Assembly (NCBI GenBank): GCA_903874965.1
Contig: CAIQUD010000004.1
Span: 1-64,000 of the forward strand
Direction: 5' to 3'
Length of the DNA: 64,000 nucleotides
Origin: an uncultured Actinomycetes bacterium
Lineage (GTDB): Bacteria; Actinomycetota; Acidimicrobiia; Acidimicrobiales; RAAP-2
A program made the position numbers and the translations under genes. Below the pieces are notes generated by a model. It was given only the letters and a program-made list of their open reading frames with translations. It was not told the DNA's origin and made no database searches. This document shows, in pieces, positions 34,570-41,987 of this stretch (the first letter of the stretch is position 1; each line of letters starts with the position of its first letter).

Positions 34570-37005
34570 CTAGAGCAACTCTCGGCGACGCATCGCCATC
34601 AAGGTGAACCAACCCCAAACCGGCGGGAGGTACGACGTGAAGAGACGTTGGACAAAGACTGCCGACACGGCAATGGAGTCGGGCACTCCGGCGGCAGTAA
34701 GCGCCAGGATCATTCCTGCCTCAACCACTCCCATTCCACCTGGAACTGGCGACAGGCCACCAAGCACGGACCCGAGGGTCAATGCCACGATGCAGACCGC
34801 AAGCGAAAGATGGGCGCCGAAGGCGTGGAGGGCGCTCCCGAGCGCAAGCGCCACCAGTACTTGGGCAAGGAGTGAACCACCAAAGATGAGTACCAACTTC
34901 GATGGTTGGCTGGCGAGCACTCGAAGGTGCCCAATTGATTCGTCCCACTTTGGTCGGAGTTTTGAGGCCGCAGCGCGACGGAGCTTCGGCACGAAAACTG
35001 CAACACCAAGAATCACGCCGAGTCCAAGGACGACCAGCAAGATCATGTGAATCAACTTTGCGGTTGCTCCTCCTGAGGAGAGGCTGTCTTGGAAGTTGAA
35101 ACTTCCAAAGGCAAAGGGAAGCGCCAAACCCAAGGTGAGGGTCTTCGCCACCCATGAAGCAGTTGACGAAACAACGGCCGAAGAGACCGCCATGGTGGCG
35201 TCGTAACCCTGGCGCTGGAAGAACCGCACCCGCGTGCCAATCACCGCAACATTTCCTCCGGCCAAGGAACTGAAGGAGTTCGACATTTCAAGCGCCAGAA
35301 CCTTCATGTAGCCAAGCGGCTTCACGACCGATCCCAAGGTCGTGGCCGCCACCGAGACCGTACACAACTGCGCAAAAATGAACGTGAGGATGACCCAGCC
35401 CCACGCTGCGGACTTTAGCGTTGAGAATGCTCCGGCTACGTGCACAAAGACCGCGAGGAGCGCCCACCCACCAATGAGTGAGCCAACCGTCATGAGAATG
35501 GTTCCCCACGAGATCCGCCGGGGTTCGTAGAGCTCCGGGGGTTCAATACCAGCAGCCAATGCACCTGCGGTCCGAAGCCGAGTCAAGAGACCTTTATTCG
35601 CCTTCAACAATGGCGAAAGCCCAGCTGGAAGGGCGGCACGTTGGAGGAACGGCAACGCATTCGCGAGTTCGTCCGGTCCAACCACCTCAATGGCGGCAGC
35701 CACTGCTTCCTCAATCCCCGACTCCGCAGAGCCAATGAGCGCGGCACATGCGAGCGCAGCCGCGAGGTCTCGATATCGGCGTTCATTGCTCGGTGTCGCC
35801 GTCGATCGCTCAAAGCCAACGAGCGAAACCTTCGCGTTCTCATCCACGAGAATGGTTGAGCCGGCAATCGCTCCGTGCGCCATTGCTGCACTGAGTGCAC
35901 TCACCGTTTCAATGATGGACTTCGCAGTCCCTGCAGGAACAGCATCTGGCAAGAGCGCGTCGAGACGACTACCTGCGGGTCGTTCAAGCAGGAGTACTGC
36001 ATTGCCTCCCACCTCTCCAGCGGTGATGACGACCGGCGCCCGTTCTTCAAGAACTCTCGACGCCATCATCGTGGCGAAGGCTTCGTGCTCGACCTGCTGG
36101 AGGCTCGTCGTCGCGAGACTGGGTCCAGAGTCCCTGAAGAACAAGGACCGACCAAGTTTCGAAAGCAACTGAGCCTCCGTCGCATCTCGCCCAACGACGA
36201 CCGCCTCAATGGCCATTCCATCGAGTGTTCCCCAGTAGCGGACCGCTCCCCATCCGCGTGAAGGCTGCCGCACAAGACCTTCAACCGAAGCCCCAATTCC
36301 AGAGAACAGTGAGGCCACATCCTCAAGGGAAGGAAGTCCTTCTGGTGATCCAACGAGGAGGTGCATAGCCGAGACGGCAGTCCACCCAAGTACCACCGAC
36401 GTCAGCACTGCGGTCGTCACGCCTTCGCCATGGATCACGCCAACGACAGCCCCAAAGGTGATGACCAACCGAACCATGCGTCGAAGGCTCCGGCTGAGAT
36501 AGGGAGCAACCGCCAACTGAATCGCTGCTGCGGTGGTGAGGAGAAGCACCACCGATTGCGTCTTTACGCCGTCATACCCTGCGTTGTTTGCCCCGGGGGT
36601 TGCCGGACCCAGGAGCGCTCGATACGCAATCGCTCCAAGAATGCCAAGTGCAACTGCGACGACGCCGTCTCGGAGTAACGCCATCGTTCTCGCCATCACT
36701 CCAGCAACGCCGACCGCAATGATCGCACCGGCAGTGCTCAAGAACCACAACGCCGAGAGCAGCCATGCCATGCCAAAGGGCAACGGCAAGACCGCACTCG
36801 TTACCTCGGCTTGAAGGGATGCCCCAGCCCTGGCCATCACCGCCAATCCAATGACACTCAGCAGCCCAATGGCAACCCGAATCCCGTCGCCGCCTCGACG
36901 GTGCCGTTGTCCGCTCGAGAATGGCGCGAAGAACACGTCCTTTATCGGACGCGCATCGACTGCCCGATCTAGATCAATTGATTGGCTGAAGGCGGGTCGC
37001 TGCAT
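34570..37005 (-). CDS. Lysylphosphatidylglycerol-synthase-type (flippase domain) membrane protein with central pseudokinase-like region
   Basis: An 811-residue protein. The N-terminal third has about six transmembrane helices. The middle, about residues 220-480, is soluble with degenerate kinase-like motifs: AMAHGAIAGSTILVDENAKVSLVGFERS replaces the HRD...DFG pattern. The C-terminal region (about 500-805) is the LPG synthase transmembrane domain (UPF0104-like), with LGSVLGGLSPVPGGMGVVEAGM and RLFTSYLPPVWGW. The last resembles lipid flippase regions. Start 37005 has TAGCGT eight bases upstream. It may transport or modify a lipid-linked molecule; the pseudokinase role is inference. Confidence 0.75.
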   Translation of the reverse strand: MQRPAFSQSIDLDRAVDARPIKDVFFAPFSSGQRHRRGGDGIRVAIGLLSVIGLAVMARAGASLQAEVTSAVLPLPFGMAWLLSALWFLSTAGAIIAVGVAGVMARTMALLRDGVVAVALGILGAIAYRALLGPATPGANNAGYDGVKTQSVVLLLTTAAAIQLAVAPYLSRSLRRMVRLVITFGAVVGVIHGEGVTTAVLTSVVLGWTAVSAMHLLVGSPEGLPSLEDVASLFSGIGASVEGLVRQPSRGWGAVRYWGTLDGMAIEAVVVGRDATEAQLLSKLGRSLFFRDSGPSLATTSLQQVEHEAFATMMASRVLEERAPVVITAGEVGGNAVLLLERPAGSRLDALLPDAVPAGTAKSIIETVSALSAAMAHGAIAGSTILVDENAKVSLVGFERSTATPSNERRYRDLAAALACAALIGSAESGIEEAVAAAIEVVGPDELANALPFLQRAALPAGLSPLLKANKGLLTRLRTAGALAAGIEPPELYEPRRISWGTILMTVGSLIGGWALLAVFVHVAGAFSTLKSAAWGWVILTFIFAQLCTVSVAATTLGSVVKPLGYMKVLALEMSNSFSSLAGGNVAVIGTRVRFFQRQGYDATMAVSSAVVSSTASWVAKTLTLGLALPFAFGSFNFQDSLSSGGATAKLIHMILLVVLGLGVILGVAVFVPKLRRAAASKLRPKWDESIGHLRVLASQPSKLVLIFGGSLLAQVLVALALGSALHAFGAHLSLAVCIVALTLGSVLGGLSPVPGGMGVVEAGMILALTAAGVPDSIAVSAVFVQRLFTSYLPPVWGWFTLMAMRRRELL

Positions 37006-37146
37006 GGTGCATCACGCTAGTAGGGCAGTTGACGCGTGACACCTGCGACAGGGCACCCTTTGGAGTGAATTCCAAGCCGTGTCATTCAGGGTCGACGCTG
37101 ACACCCACGTAAGAGTGACCTGCAGGAAGTTCTGGTCATTCGCCGA

Positions 37147-37159
37147 TGCACGAATATTT
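37147..37159 (+). promoter_or_regulatory. hipB: HipB operator half-site 1
   Basis: TGCACGAATATTT is an exact inverted repeat of half-site 2 at 37189-37201, separated by 29 bases. Start-to-start distance is 42 bases, four helical turns. Confidence 0.65.
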
Positions 37160-37188
37160 ATACATTGCTCACCTTGGAAAGGATGTTC

Positions 37189-37201
37189 AAATATTCGTGC
37201 A
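37189..37201 (-). promoter_or_regulatory. hipB: HipB operator half-site 2
   Basis: AAATATTCGTGCA, the exact reverse complement of half-site 1. Confidence 0.65.
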
Positions 37202-37215
37202 GTTTGTGATTCTGC

Positions 37216-37221
37216 TACACT
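37216..37221 (+). promoter_or_regulatory. hipB: Putative -10 box of hipBA
   Basis: TACACT is eight bases before the hipB ATG, giving a nearly leaderless transcript. It sits between half-sites 2 and 3, so bound HipB would block RNA polymerase. Confidence 0.5.
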
Positions 37222-37231
37222 GCACGAATAT
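37221..37231 (+). promoter_or_regulatory. hipB: HipB operator half-site 3 overlapping the start codon
   Basis: TGCACGAATAT matches the first 11 bases of half-site 1 in the same orientation and includes the A and T of the hipB ATG. It lies 32 bases from half-site 2, three helical turns. Confidence 0.6.
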
Positions 37232-37481
37232 GAGTGCATCTGCTAGCGATTTCAAGGACAACCGTTTTAGGGTTTACAGCGCTTCTACGTTGGGGGCGGC
37301 AATCCGCCACTACCGCACCAAGCTGGGATTCTCACAGGCTGAACTCGCGGCCCGAACTGGAATGCCCCGCAATTATGTCAATGCTCTTGAAAACGGACTT
37401 GAGACCGAACAGCTGAAGCGAACGCTCGAAATCTTGAGGGAACTCGGCGTTCGGCTCACCCTCGATCACGAGGATTGGTAA
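37230..37481 (+). CDS. hipB: HipB-like antitoxin, XRE-family DNA-binding protein
   Basis: An 83-residue protein from the ATG at 37230 (MSASASDFKD). The XRE helix-turn-helix is LGAAIRHYRTKLGFSQAELAARTGMPRNYVNALENGLET. It should neutralise HipA and autorepress via the half-sites upstream. It overlaps hipA by 1 bp (TAATG). Confidence 0.9.
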   Translation: MSASASDFKDNRFRVYSASTLGAAIRHYRTKLGFSQAELAARTGMPRNYVNALENGLETEQLKRTLEILRELGVRLTLDHEDW

Positions 37482-38707
37482 TGGCCGAAGTATTGGCACT
37501 CTGGCTCTACGGCGAACGTGTCGCAACGGTCTCGCGGGAACCAGGCGGTCGGATTCGACTTCGCTACACGGAAGAGGCCCTCGCCAACTACGAACTTGGA
37601 ACACCACTCCTCTCAATTGGACTTCCCCTCACAGACCTTGCTTCTTCCAACGCGAAAACACGATCGTTTCTCGACGGACTGTTGCCCGAGGGCGAGCCGC
37701 GCCGAGCGATAGCAGAACAACTCGATCTCAATGCCAATGACACGTTTGGTTTACTTCGTGCTCTCGGGCTTGATTGCGCAGGTGCCATCGTCGTGCAAGC
37801 AAGCGAACAACCTGCACCAATTGAGGCCACAACGTTGAGTGCACTACCGCTAGATGATCGGGAGATTGCAGACCGCGTTGCAAATCTCAGGAGCGCTCCT
37901 CTCGGCCTCACCGACCGCGTGAGGATTTCACTTGCTGGCGTTCAGGAGAAACTTCTTCTCACTCGCATGCCCGACGGCTCTTGGGGAGCACCCGTCGACG
38001 GCACACCTTCGACACATCTTCTTAAGCCAGAAATTCGTGACTTCCCTGAGACCGTCGAGAACGAGGCGTTCTGCATGCGCCTTGCACACAACCTCGGCAT
38101 CCAAACCGCAACAGTCGGAACCACCGAATACGGAGGACGAAAACTCCTCGTCGTCGAACGATTTGACCGAGTCGTCTCTCGTGCGGGCGATGTGGAGCGC
38201 ATTCACCAAGAAGACTTCTGTCAGTTCCTCTCCCTGTCTCCAAAGAAGAAATACCAAAGTGAGGGCGGTCCATCGCTTAAGCAGATCGCCACTGTTCTTA
38301 GGCAGTTTGCTCGTCCGGACTCTCTCAACAGACTGCTGAAGGCGACATTCGTCAATGTGCTCGTTGGCAACGGCGATGCCCATGGAAAGAACTTCTCCGT
38401 GCTGCACCATCGTGACGGGTCGATCGAATTGACGCCCCTCTATGACACGCTTTCGACGTTGTACTACATCGACGGAGAACTTTCGATGTACGTCGACAAT
38501 GTCCGAAAGACCGCGAGCGTCACCGGAGAGCGGCTGGTGAACGAGGCTGTTTCATGGGGAATCCGAGAGGAGTCAGCACGGCAGACGATCAGCGAATTGA
38601 CCGAACGCGTACCTGAAGCCCTTGGAGCAGCTCTCGAAGCTACCCCTGGGCTCCCAACGAAGATCCCAAAGATCATTGCGACGCAGCTGAAGCAACTCAA
38701 GAAATAG
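37481..38707 (+). CDS. hipA: HipA-type serine/threonine kinase toxin
   Basis: A 408-residue HipA. The N-subdomain contains FLDGLLPEGEPRRAIAE; VRISLAGVQEKLLLTR carries Ser150 at the autophosphorylation loop; the catalytic loop is NVLVGNGDAHGKNF with Asp299; the metal loop is LTPLYDTLST. Key residues are intact, so the toxin is probably active. E. coli HipA phosphorylates glutamyl-tRNA synthetase; the target here is unknown. GC is slightly lower than neighbours and the pair sits alone, suggesting acquisition by transfer. Confidence 0.93.
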   Translation: MAEVLALWLYGERVATVSREPGGRIRLRYTEEALANYELGTPLLSIGLPLTDLASSNAKTRSFLDGLLPEGEPRRAIAEQLDLNANDTFGLLRALGLDCAGAIVVQASEQPAPIEATTLSALPLDDREIADRVANLRSAPLGLTDRVRISLAGVQEKLLLTRMPDGSWGAPVDGTPSTHLLKPEIRDFPETVENEAFCMRLAHNLGIQTATVGTTEYGGRKLLVVERFDRVVSRAGDVERIHQEDFCQFLSLSPKKKYQSEGGPSLKQIATVLRQFARPDSLNRLLKATFVNVLVGNGDAHGKNFSVLHHRDGSIELTPLYDTLSTLYYIDGELSMYVDNVRKTASVTGERLVNEAVSWGIREESARQTISELTERVPEALGAALEATPGLPTKIPKIIATQLKQLKK

Positions 38708-38735
38708 GCGGCCCTTAAGAATCCGGGACCTCGTG

Positions 38736-39950
38736 CTACTTAATGTGGATCCCTGAGATCGCACGAGCAATGATCAACTGCTGAATCTCGCTCGTTCCTT
38801 CGAAGATGGTGAAGATCTTTGAATCACGGTGCCAACGCTCTACTGGGTACTCGCGCACATAGCCGTACCCACCGAGAATCTGGATGGCATCTTCGGTGAC
38901 TCGCACTGCAGTCTCGCCTGCATAGAGCTTCGACATTGAACCTTCACCATTGAGGAAGGGCTTGCCAGTCGCACCCATCCACGCCGCACGCCAGACGAGA
39001 AGTCGGGCTGCGTCAATGTGCATCTTCATGTTTGCCAACTTGAAGGCAATGGCTTGGTTCTCAATGATCGGACGGCCAAACTGCTGACGCTCCTTGGCGT
39101 ACTCAAGCGAGTACTCATACGCTGCCCGTGCAATGCCGAGTGCCTGAGCACCAACCGAAGGTCGGGTGGTCTCAAAGGTCTTCATTGCGGCCTGGACACC
39201 TGACTTCTTGCCTTCGCGGGCACGACCAAGGCGCTCGTCGAGCTTCTCTTTGCCACCAAGAAGCATGCGACCTGGGATGCGGCAGTCCTGAAGGACGACT
39301 TCAGCAGTGTGGCTTGCTCGAATGCCCATCTTCTGGAACTTCTGTCCCATGGAGATACCCTTCGTGCCCTCAGGGATCACGAAGCTTGCCTGGCCACGAC
39401 CGGCGAGCTCTGGGTCAACCGAGGCAACAATGACGTGGGTATTGGCAATGCCACCGTTGGTAATCCAGGTCTTCGTTCCGTTGAGGACCCACTCATCAGT
39501 CGCTGCGTCATAGACGGCACGGGTCTTGAGTGAGGAGACATCAGAACCAGCATCGGGCTCGGACACACCGAACGCAGCAAGCTTCAAATCATCAGGAGTC
39601 CCAAAGCACTGCGGCACCCACTCCATTGCCTGCTCTGGGGTTCCATTGGCCATGATGCCCGCCACCGCAAGCGTCGTTCCCATGAGCGCGAGCGTGATGC
39701 CCGCGTCGCCCCATGCCAACTCTTCGAGCGCAATGACCATCTTGAGACCCATGGGGTCGGAGAACGCATCGGCCATGAAGTCCATTGAGTACAAACCAAT
39801 GTTGGCCGCCTCTTGGATGATTGGCCAAGGCGTCTCTTCGCGCTCATCCCATTCGTGAGCTGCAGGACGCATCACGTTCTCTGCGAAGTCATGCACCCAT
39901 GACTGAACGGTCAACTGGTCTTCGTTGAGCTCCATTGAGAAGTCAGCCAT
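38736..39950 (-). CDS. Acyl-CoA dehydrogenase
   Basis: A 404-residue acyl-CoA dehydrogenase. Motifs are FGVSEPDAGSDVSS, WVLNGTKTWITNGG, RQQFGRPIIENQAIAFKLANM, AIQILGGYGYVREYPVERWHRD and the catalytic Glu in FTIFEGTSEIQQ. Substrate chain length is not predictable. Electrons would go to the ETF encoded at 11920-13731. RBS AAAGG precedes the start. Confidence 0.94.
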   Translation of the reverse strand: MADFSMELNEDQLTVQSWVHDFAENVMRPAAHEWDEREETPWPIIQEAANIGLYSMDFMADAFSDPMGLKMVIALEELAWGDAGITLALMGTTLAVAGIMANGTPEQAMEWVPQCFGTPDDLKLAAFGVSEPDAGSDVSSLKTRAVYDAATDEWVLNGTKTWITNGGIANTHVIVASVDPELAGRGQASFVIPEGTKGISMGQKFQKMGIRASHTAEVVLQDCRIPGRMLLGGKEKLDERLGRAREGKKSGVQAAMKTFETTRPSVGAQALGIARAAYEYSLEYAKERQQFGRPIIENQAIAFKLANMKMHIDAARLLVWRAAWMGATGKPFLNGEGSMSKLYAGETAVRVTEDAIQILGGYGYVREYPVERWHRDSKIFTIFEGTSEIQQLIIARAISGIHIK

Positions 39951-40260
39951 GTGAATGGACCTTTCGGCATCCGTTGCGGAACGGCGCTCGAACCGCAGTA
40001 GTTACCCCATAGTAACCAAGAAGGCCACTGCATCGGTCAATCCCCTCTCACATTCCCCAACTTCCGGAACGTCCAGGGGGATTTGGGCTCGTTCCTCACT
40101 GAGGGATGTCGGCGGCATAGCGCCGGAGTTGTCGCCGACGGATGTTGCCTGCAAGGCGCGTACTTCCTCGTTCGCGCTTTTCAGGATGGAAGGAGAGACC
40201 CTATGGACGCGAAAAAGGGGCACCGCGAACGGTGCCCCTCTTCAGTCTTAAGGCAGATAC
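39951..40260. other. 310-bp intergenic region, acd 5' side to csp 3' side
   Basis: It holds the acyl-CoA dehydrogenase promoter region and the csp terminator at 40217-40238. A 7-bp stem GTCGGCG/CGCCGAC lies at 40108-40139. ORFs on both strands have no recognisable product. A small RNA cannot be excluded, but nothing supports one directly. Confidence 0.4.
40217..40238 (-). terminator. Rho-independent terminator of the cold-shock gene
   Basis: GGGGCACCG-CGAA-CGGTGCCCC: a 9-bp perfect stem and tetraloop followed on the minus strand by TTTTTC. Classic intrinsic terminator, 22 bp past the csp stop. Confidence 0.85.
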
Positions 40261-40464
40261 TTAGATGGGACGGACGTCCTTGGCCATGAGGCCCTTAGGA
40301 CCCTGCTCGACCTCGAACTCCACTGCCTGGCCCTCTTCGAGGACGCGGTAGCCCTGCATCTGCACTGCGGTGTGGTGCACGAACACGTCGCTTCCACCAT
40401 CAGGCTGCGAGATAAACCCGAAACCCTTTTCCGCGTTGAACCACTTGACCGTTCCGGATGCCAC
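40261..40464 (-). CDS. Cold-shock protein (CspA family)
   Basis: A 67-residue single cold-shock domain. RNP1 is KGFGFISQ and RNP2 is VFVHHTAVQ. It binds single-stranded nucleic acid and acts as an RNA chaperone. It is monocistronic, with its own terminator. RBS GGATCG is close but modest; AGGAGG lies further upstream (AAGGAGGATCGC). Confidence 0.95.
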   Translation of the reverse strand: MASGTVKWFNAEKGFGFISQPDGGSDVFVHHTAVQMQGYRVLEEGQAVEFEVEQGPKGLMAKDVRPI

Positions 40465-40572
40465 TGGAGCGATCCTCCTTCACTTGTACTGTCTGGCGGA
40501 CGCCAGCACTGCAAGAGGACACGCACAGCGAACCTCGGTTGCGAACCACAACGCTAGCCTGAAAAGTTCCGT
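40465..40572. promoter_or_regulatory. csp upstream region
   Basis: About 108 bp between csp and cysS on the same strand. It contains the AAGGAGGATCG RBS of csp. A structured 5' UTR is usual for cold-shock genes, but I do not see a strong fold. Confidence 0.35.
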
Positions 40573-41967
40573 TCAGTCCCCAAACGGTCCTCTGCGACTC
40601 AGCGAAGTCTCTCCATTGCGATCCTCAACCGTGTAACCGAGCGCTTCAAGCTCAGCTCGCATCCGGTCAGCCGCCGCCCAATCCTTGGCCGCTCGGGCTT
40701 CATCCCGGGATCGAGCCAAGCTCTGGGCGTTGTCGTCAATGTCACCGAGACCAGATCGCAAGGAAATACCGAGCGAGGCAAGTAGCACGGCAACCGACTG
40801 TGCCAACGCTGTACCCGCTGCTTCGTCGCCCGCATCGGCCGACGCGTTTGCCGCTGAGACCGCAAGGGCCAGACTGGCAAATGCTCTTGGCGTGTCAAGG
40901 TCATTCTCCATTGCCTCGACGAACGTCTGAAGGAGTTCTGGGTCAACGGCAAAGTCTGCGAGCACGACTGGTTCTGGGCCAAGAGGCGTGAGTCGAAAGC
41001 GTCGAGCCAAGTTGTCGAGGCGCTGCAGAGCAGCTTCTGCTTGAGCAATGGTCTCTGGGGTCACCTCAACCGGCGCACGGTAATGGGACTGGAGACACAG
41101 CAACCGATACGCACGGGCATCGCAACGCACAAGGAGATCGGTGAGCGACGTGAAGTTCTTGAGTGACTTGGACATCTTTTCGCCGTCGACAACGACCCAA
41201 CCAGAGTGGGCCCAGTGTGTGGCGAACACTTTCCCGTCACCAACTGCTTGCGCACGCTCATTCTCATGATGGGGGAACTTCAGGTCCTGTCCGCCCACGT
41301 GAAGATCAAAACCCTCACCCAAAAGGTCAAGACTCATGACGACACATTCGGTATGCCAACCAGGCCGACCAGCGCCGAAAGGTGCCTCCCAAGTTGGCTC
41401 TCCGGGCTTCGCCGCCTTCCAAAGCGCGAAGTCGAGCGGGCTTCGCTTTTCCGGATGAGCTTCAATCCGGGCTCCAGCACGAAGTTGATCGAGGGGTTGT
41501 CCAGCAAGGACCCCATAGTCAGCGATCATTGCTACATCGAGATAGACGCCATCTGAGGTTTGGTATGCCACGCCTGTTGCCAACAGGCGCTCGAGGAGCG
41601 CAACCATGCCCGGGATGAAGGCCGTTGCATGCGGAGTTGCATCGGGACGCAGCACGGAGAGCAGGTCCATTGCCGAAAACCATGCAGCTTCGAATTCCTG
41701 AGCAACGTCTTGTTCAGTCCGTCCATGCTCGGCCGCCCGTTCAATGATGTGGTCATCAATGTCGGTGATGTTGGACACAAACGTGACCTCGAGGCCCTGA
41801 CTGATGAGAAATCGGCGAACAACGTCCCACACCAAGACATACCGTCCGTGGCCAATGTGTGGGAGGTCGTAGACTGTAGGTCCACACGCATATATCGACA
41901 CCTTGCCCGCATCGCGAAGACCGAGTGGGCGCACGGTATTGGTCATCGTGTCGTGCAACCTGAGCAT
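40573..41967 (-). CDS. cysS: Cysteinyl-tRNA synthetase
   Basis: A 464-residue class I synthetase. ATG 41967 (MLRLHDTMTN) is used, not the GTG at 41985 that abuts valS. Motifs are ACGPTVYDLPHIGHGR, SNITDIDDHII, GRPGWHTECVVM, HVGGQDLKFPHHENERAQ and KMSKSLKN. Length and full anticodon-side domain fit CysS; the shorter MshC paralogue is excluded. It is divergent from valS. Confidence 0.94.
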   Translation of the reverse strand: MLRLHDTMTNTVRPLGLRDAGKVSIYACGPTVYDLPHIGHGRYVLVWDVVRRFLISQGLEVTFVSNITDIDDHIIERAAEHGRTEQDVAQEFEAAWFSAMDLLSVLRPDATPHATAFIPGMVALLERLLATGVAYQTSDGVYLDVAMIADYGVLAGQPLDQLRAGARIEAHPEKRSPLDFALWKAAKPGEPTWEAPFGAGRPGWHTECVVMSLDLLGEGFDLHVGGQDLKFPHHENERAQAVGDGKVFATHWAHSGWVVVDGEKMSKSLKNFTSLTDLLVRCDARAYRLLCLQSHYRAPVEVTPETIAQAEAALQRLDNLARRFRLTPLGPEPVVLADFAVDPELLQTFVEAMENDLDTPRAFASLALAVSAANASADAGDEAAGTALAQSVAVLLASLGISLRSGLGDIDDNAQSLARSRDEARAAKDWAAADRMRAELEALGYTVEDRNGETSLSRRGPFGD

Positions 41968-41972
41968 CCCAC

Positions 41973-41979
41973 TACGGTA
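41973..41979. promoter_or_regulatory. Shared divergent -10 for cysS and valS
   Basis: TACGGTA reads TACGGT on the plus strand (nine bases before valS) and TACCGT on the minus strand (six bases before cysS ATG). Both starts lack an RBS. Divergent leaderless promoters appear to overlap. Confidence 0.35.
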
Positions 41980-41987
41980 AACCACTC

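Larger units (their letters stand above)
37006..37229. promoter_or_regulatory. hipBA control region
   Basis: About 220 bp between the divergent LPG-synthase-like gene and hipB, visibly more AT-rich near hipB. It contains three operator half-sites listed separately and the hipB -10 box. The LPG-side promoter TAGCGT is near 37014. Confidence 0.6.

Noticed and set aside
37481-38707. Inactivated HipA
   Set aside because: Catalytic Asp299, the metal-binding Asp322 and Ser150 are all present and the frame is intact.
39955-40251. 98-residue plus-strand ORF in the acd-csp gap
   Set aside because: No RBS, no motif, and it runs through the csp terminator hairpin.
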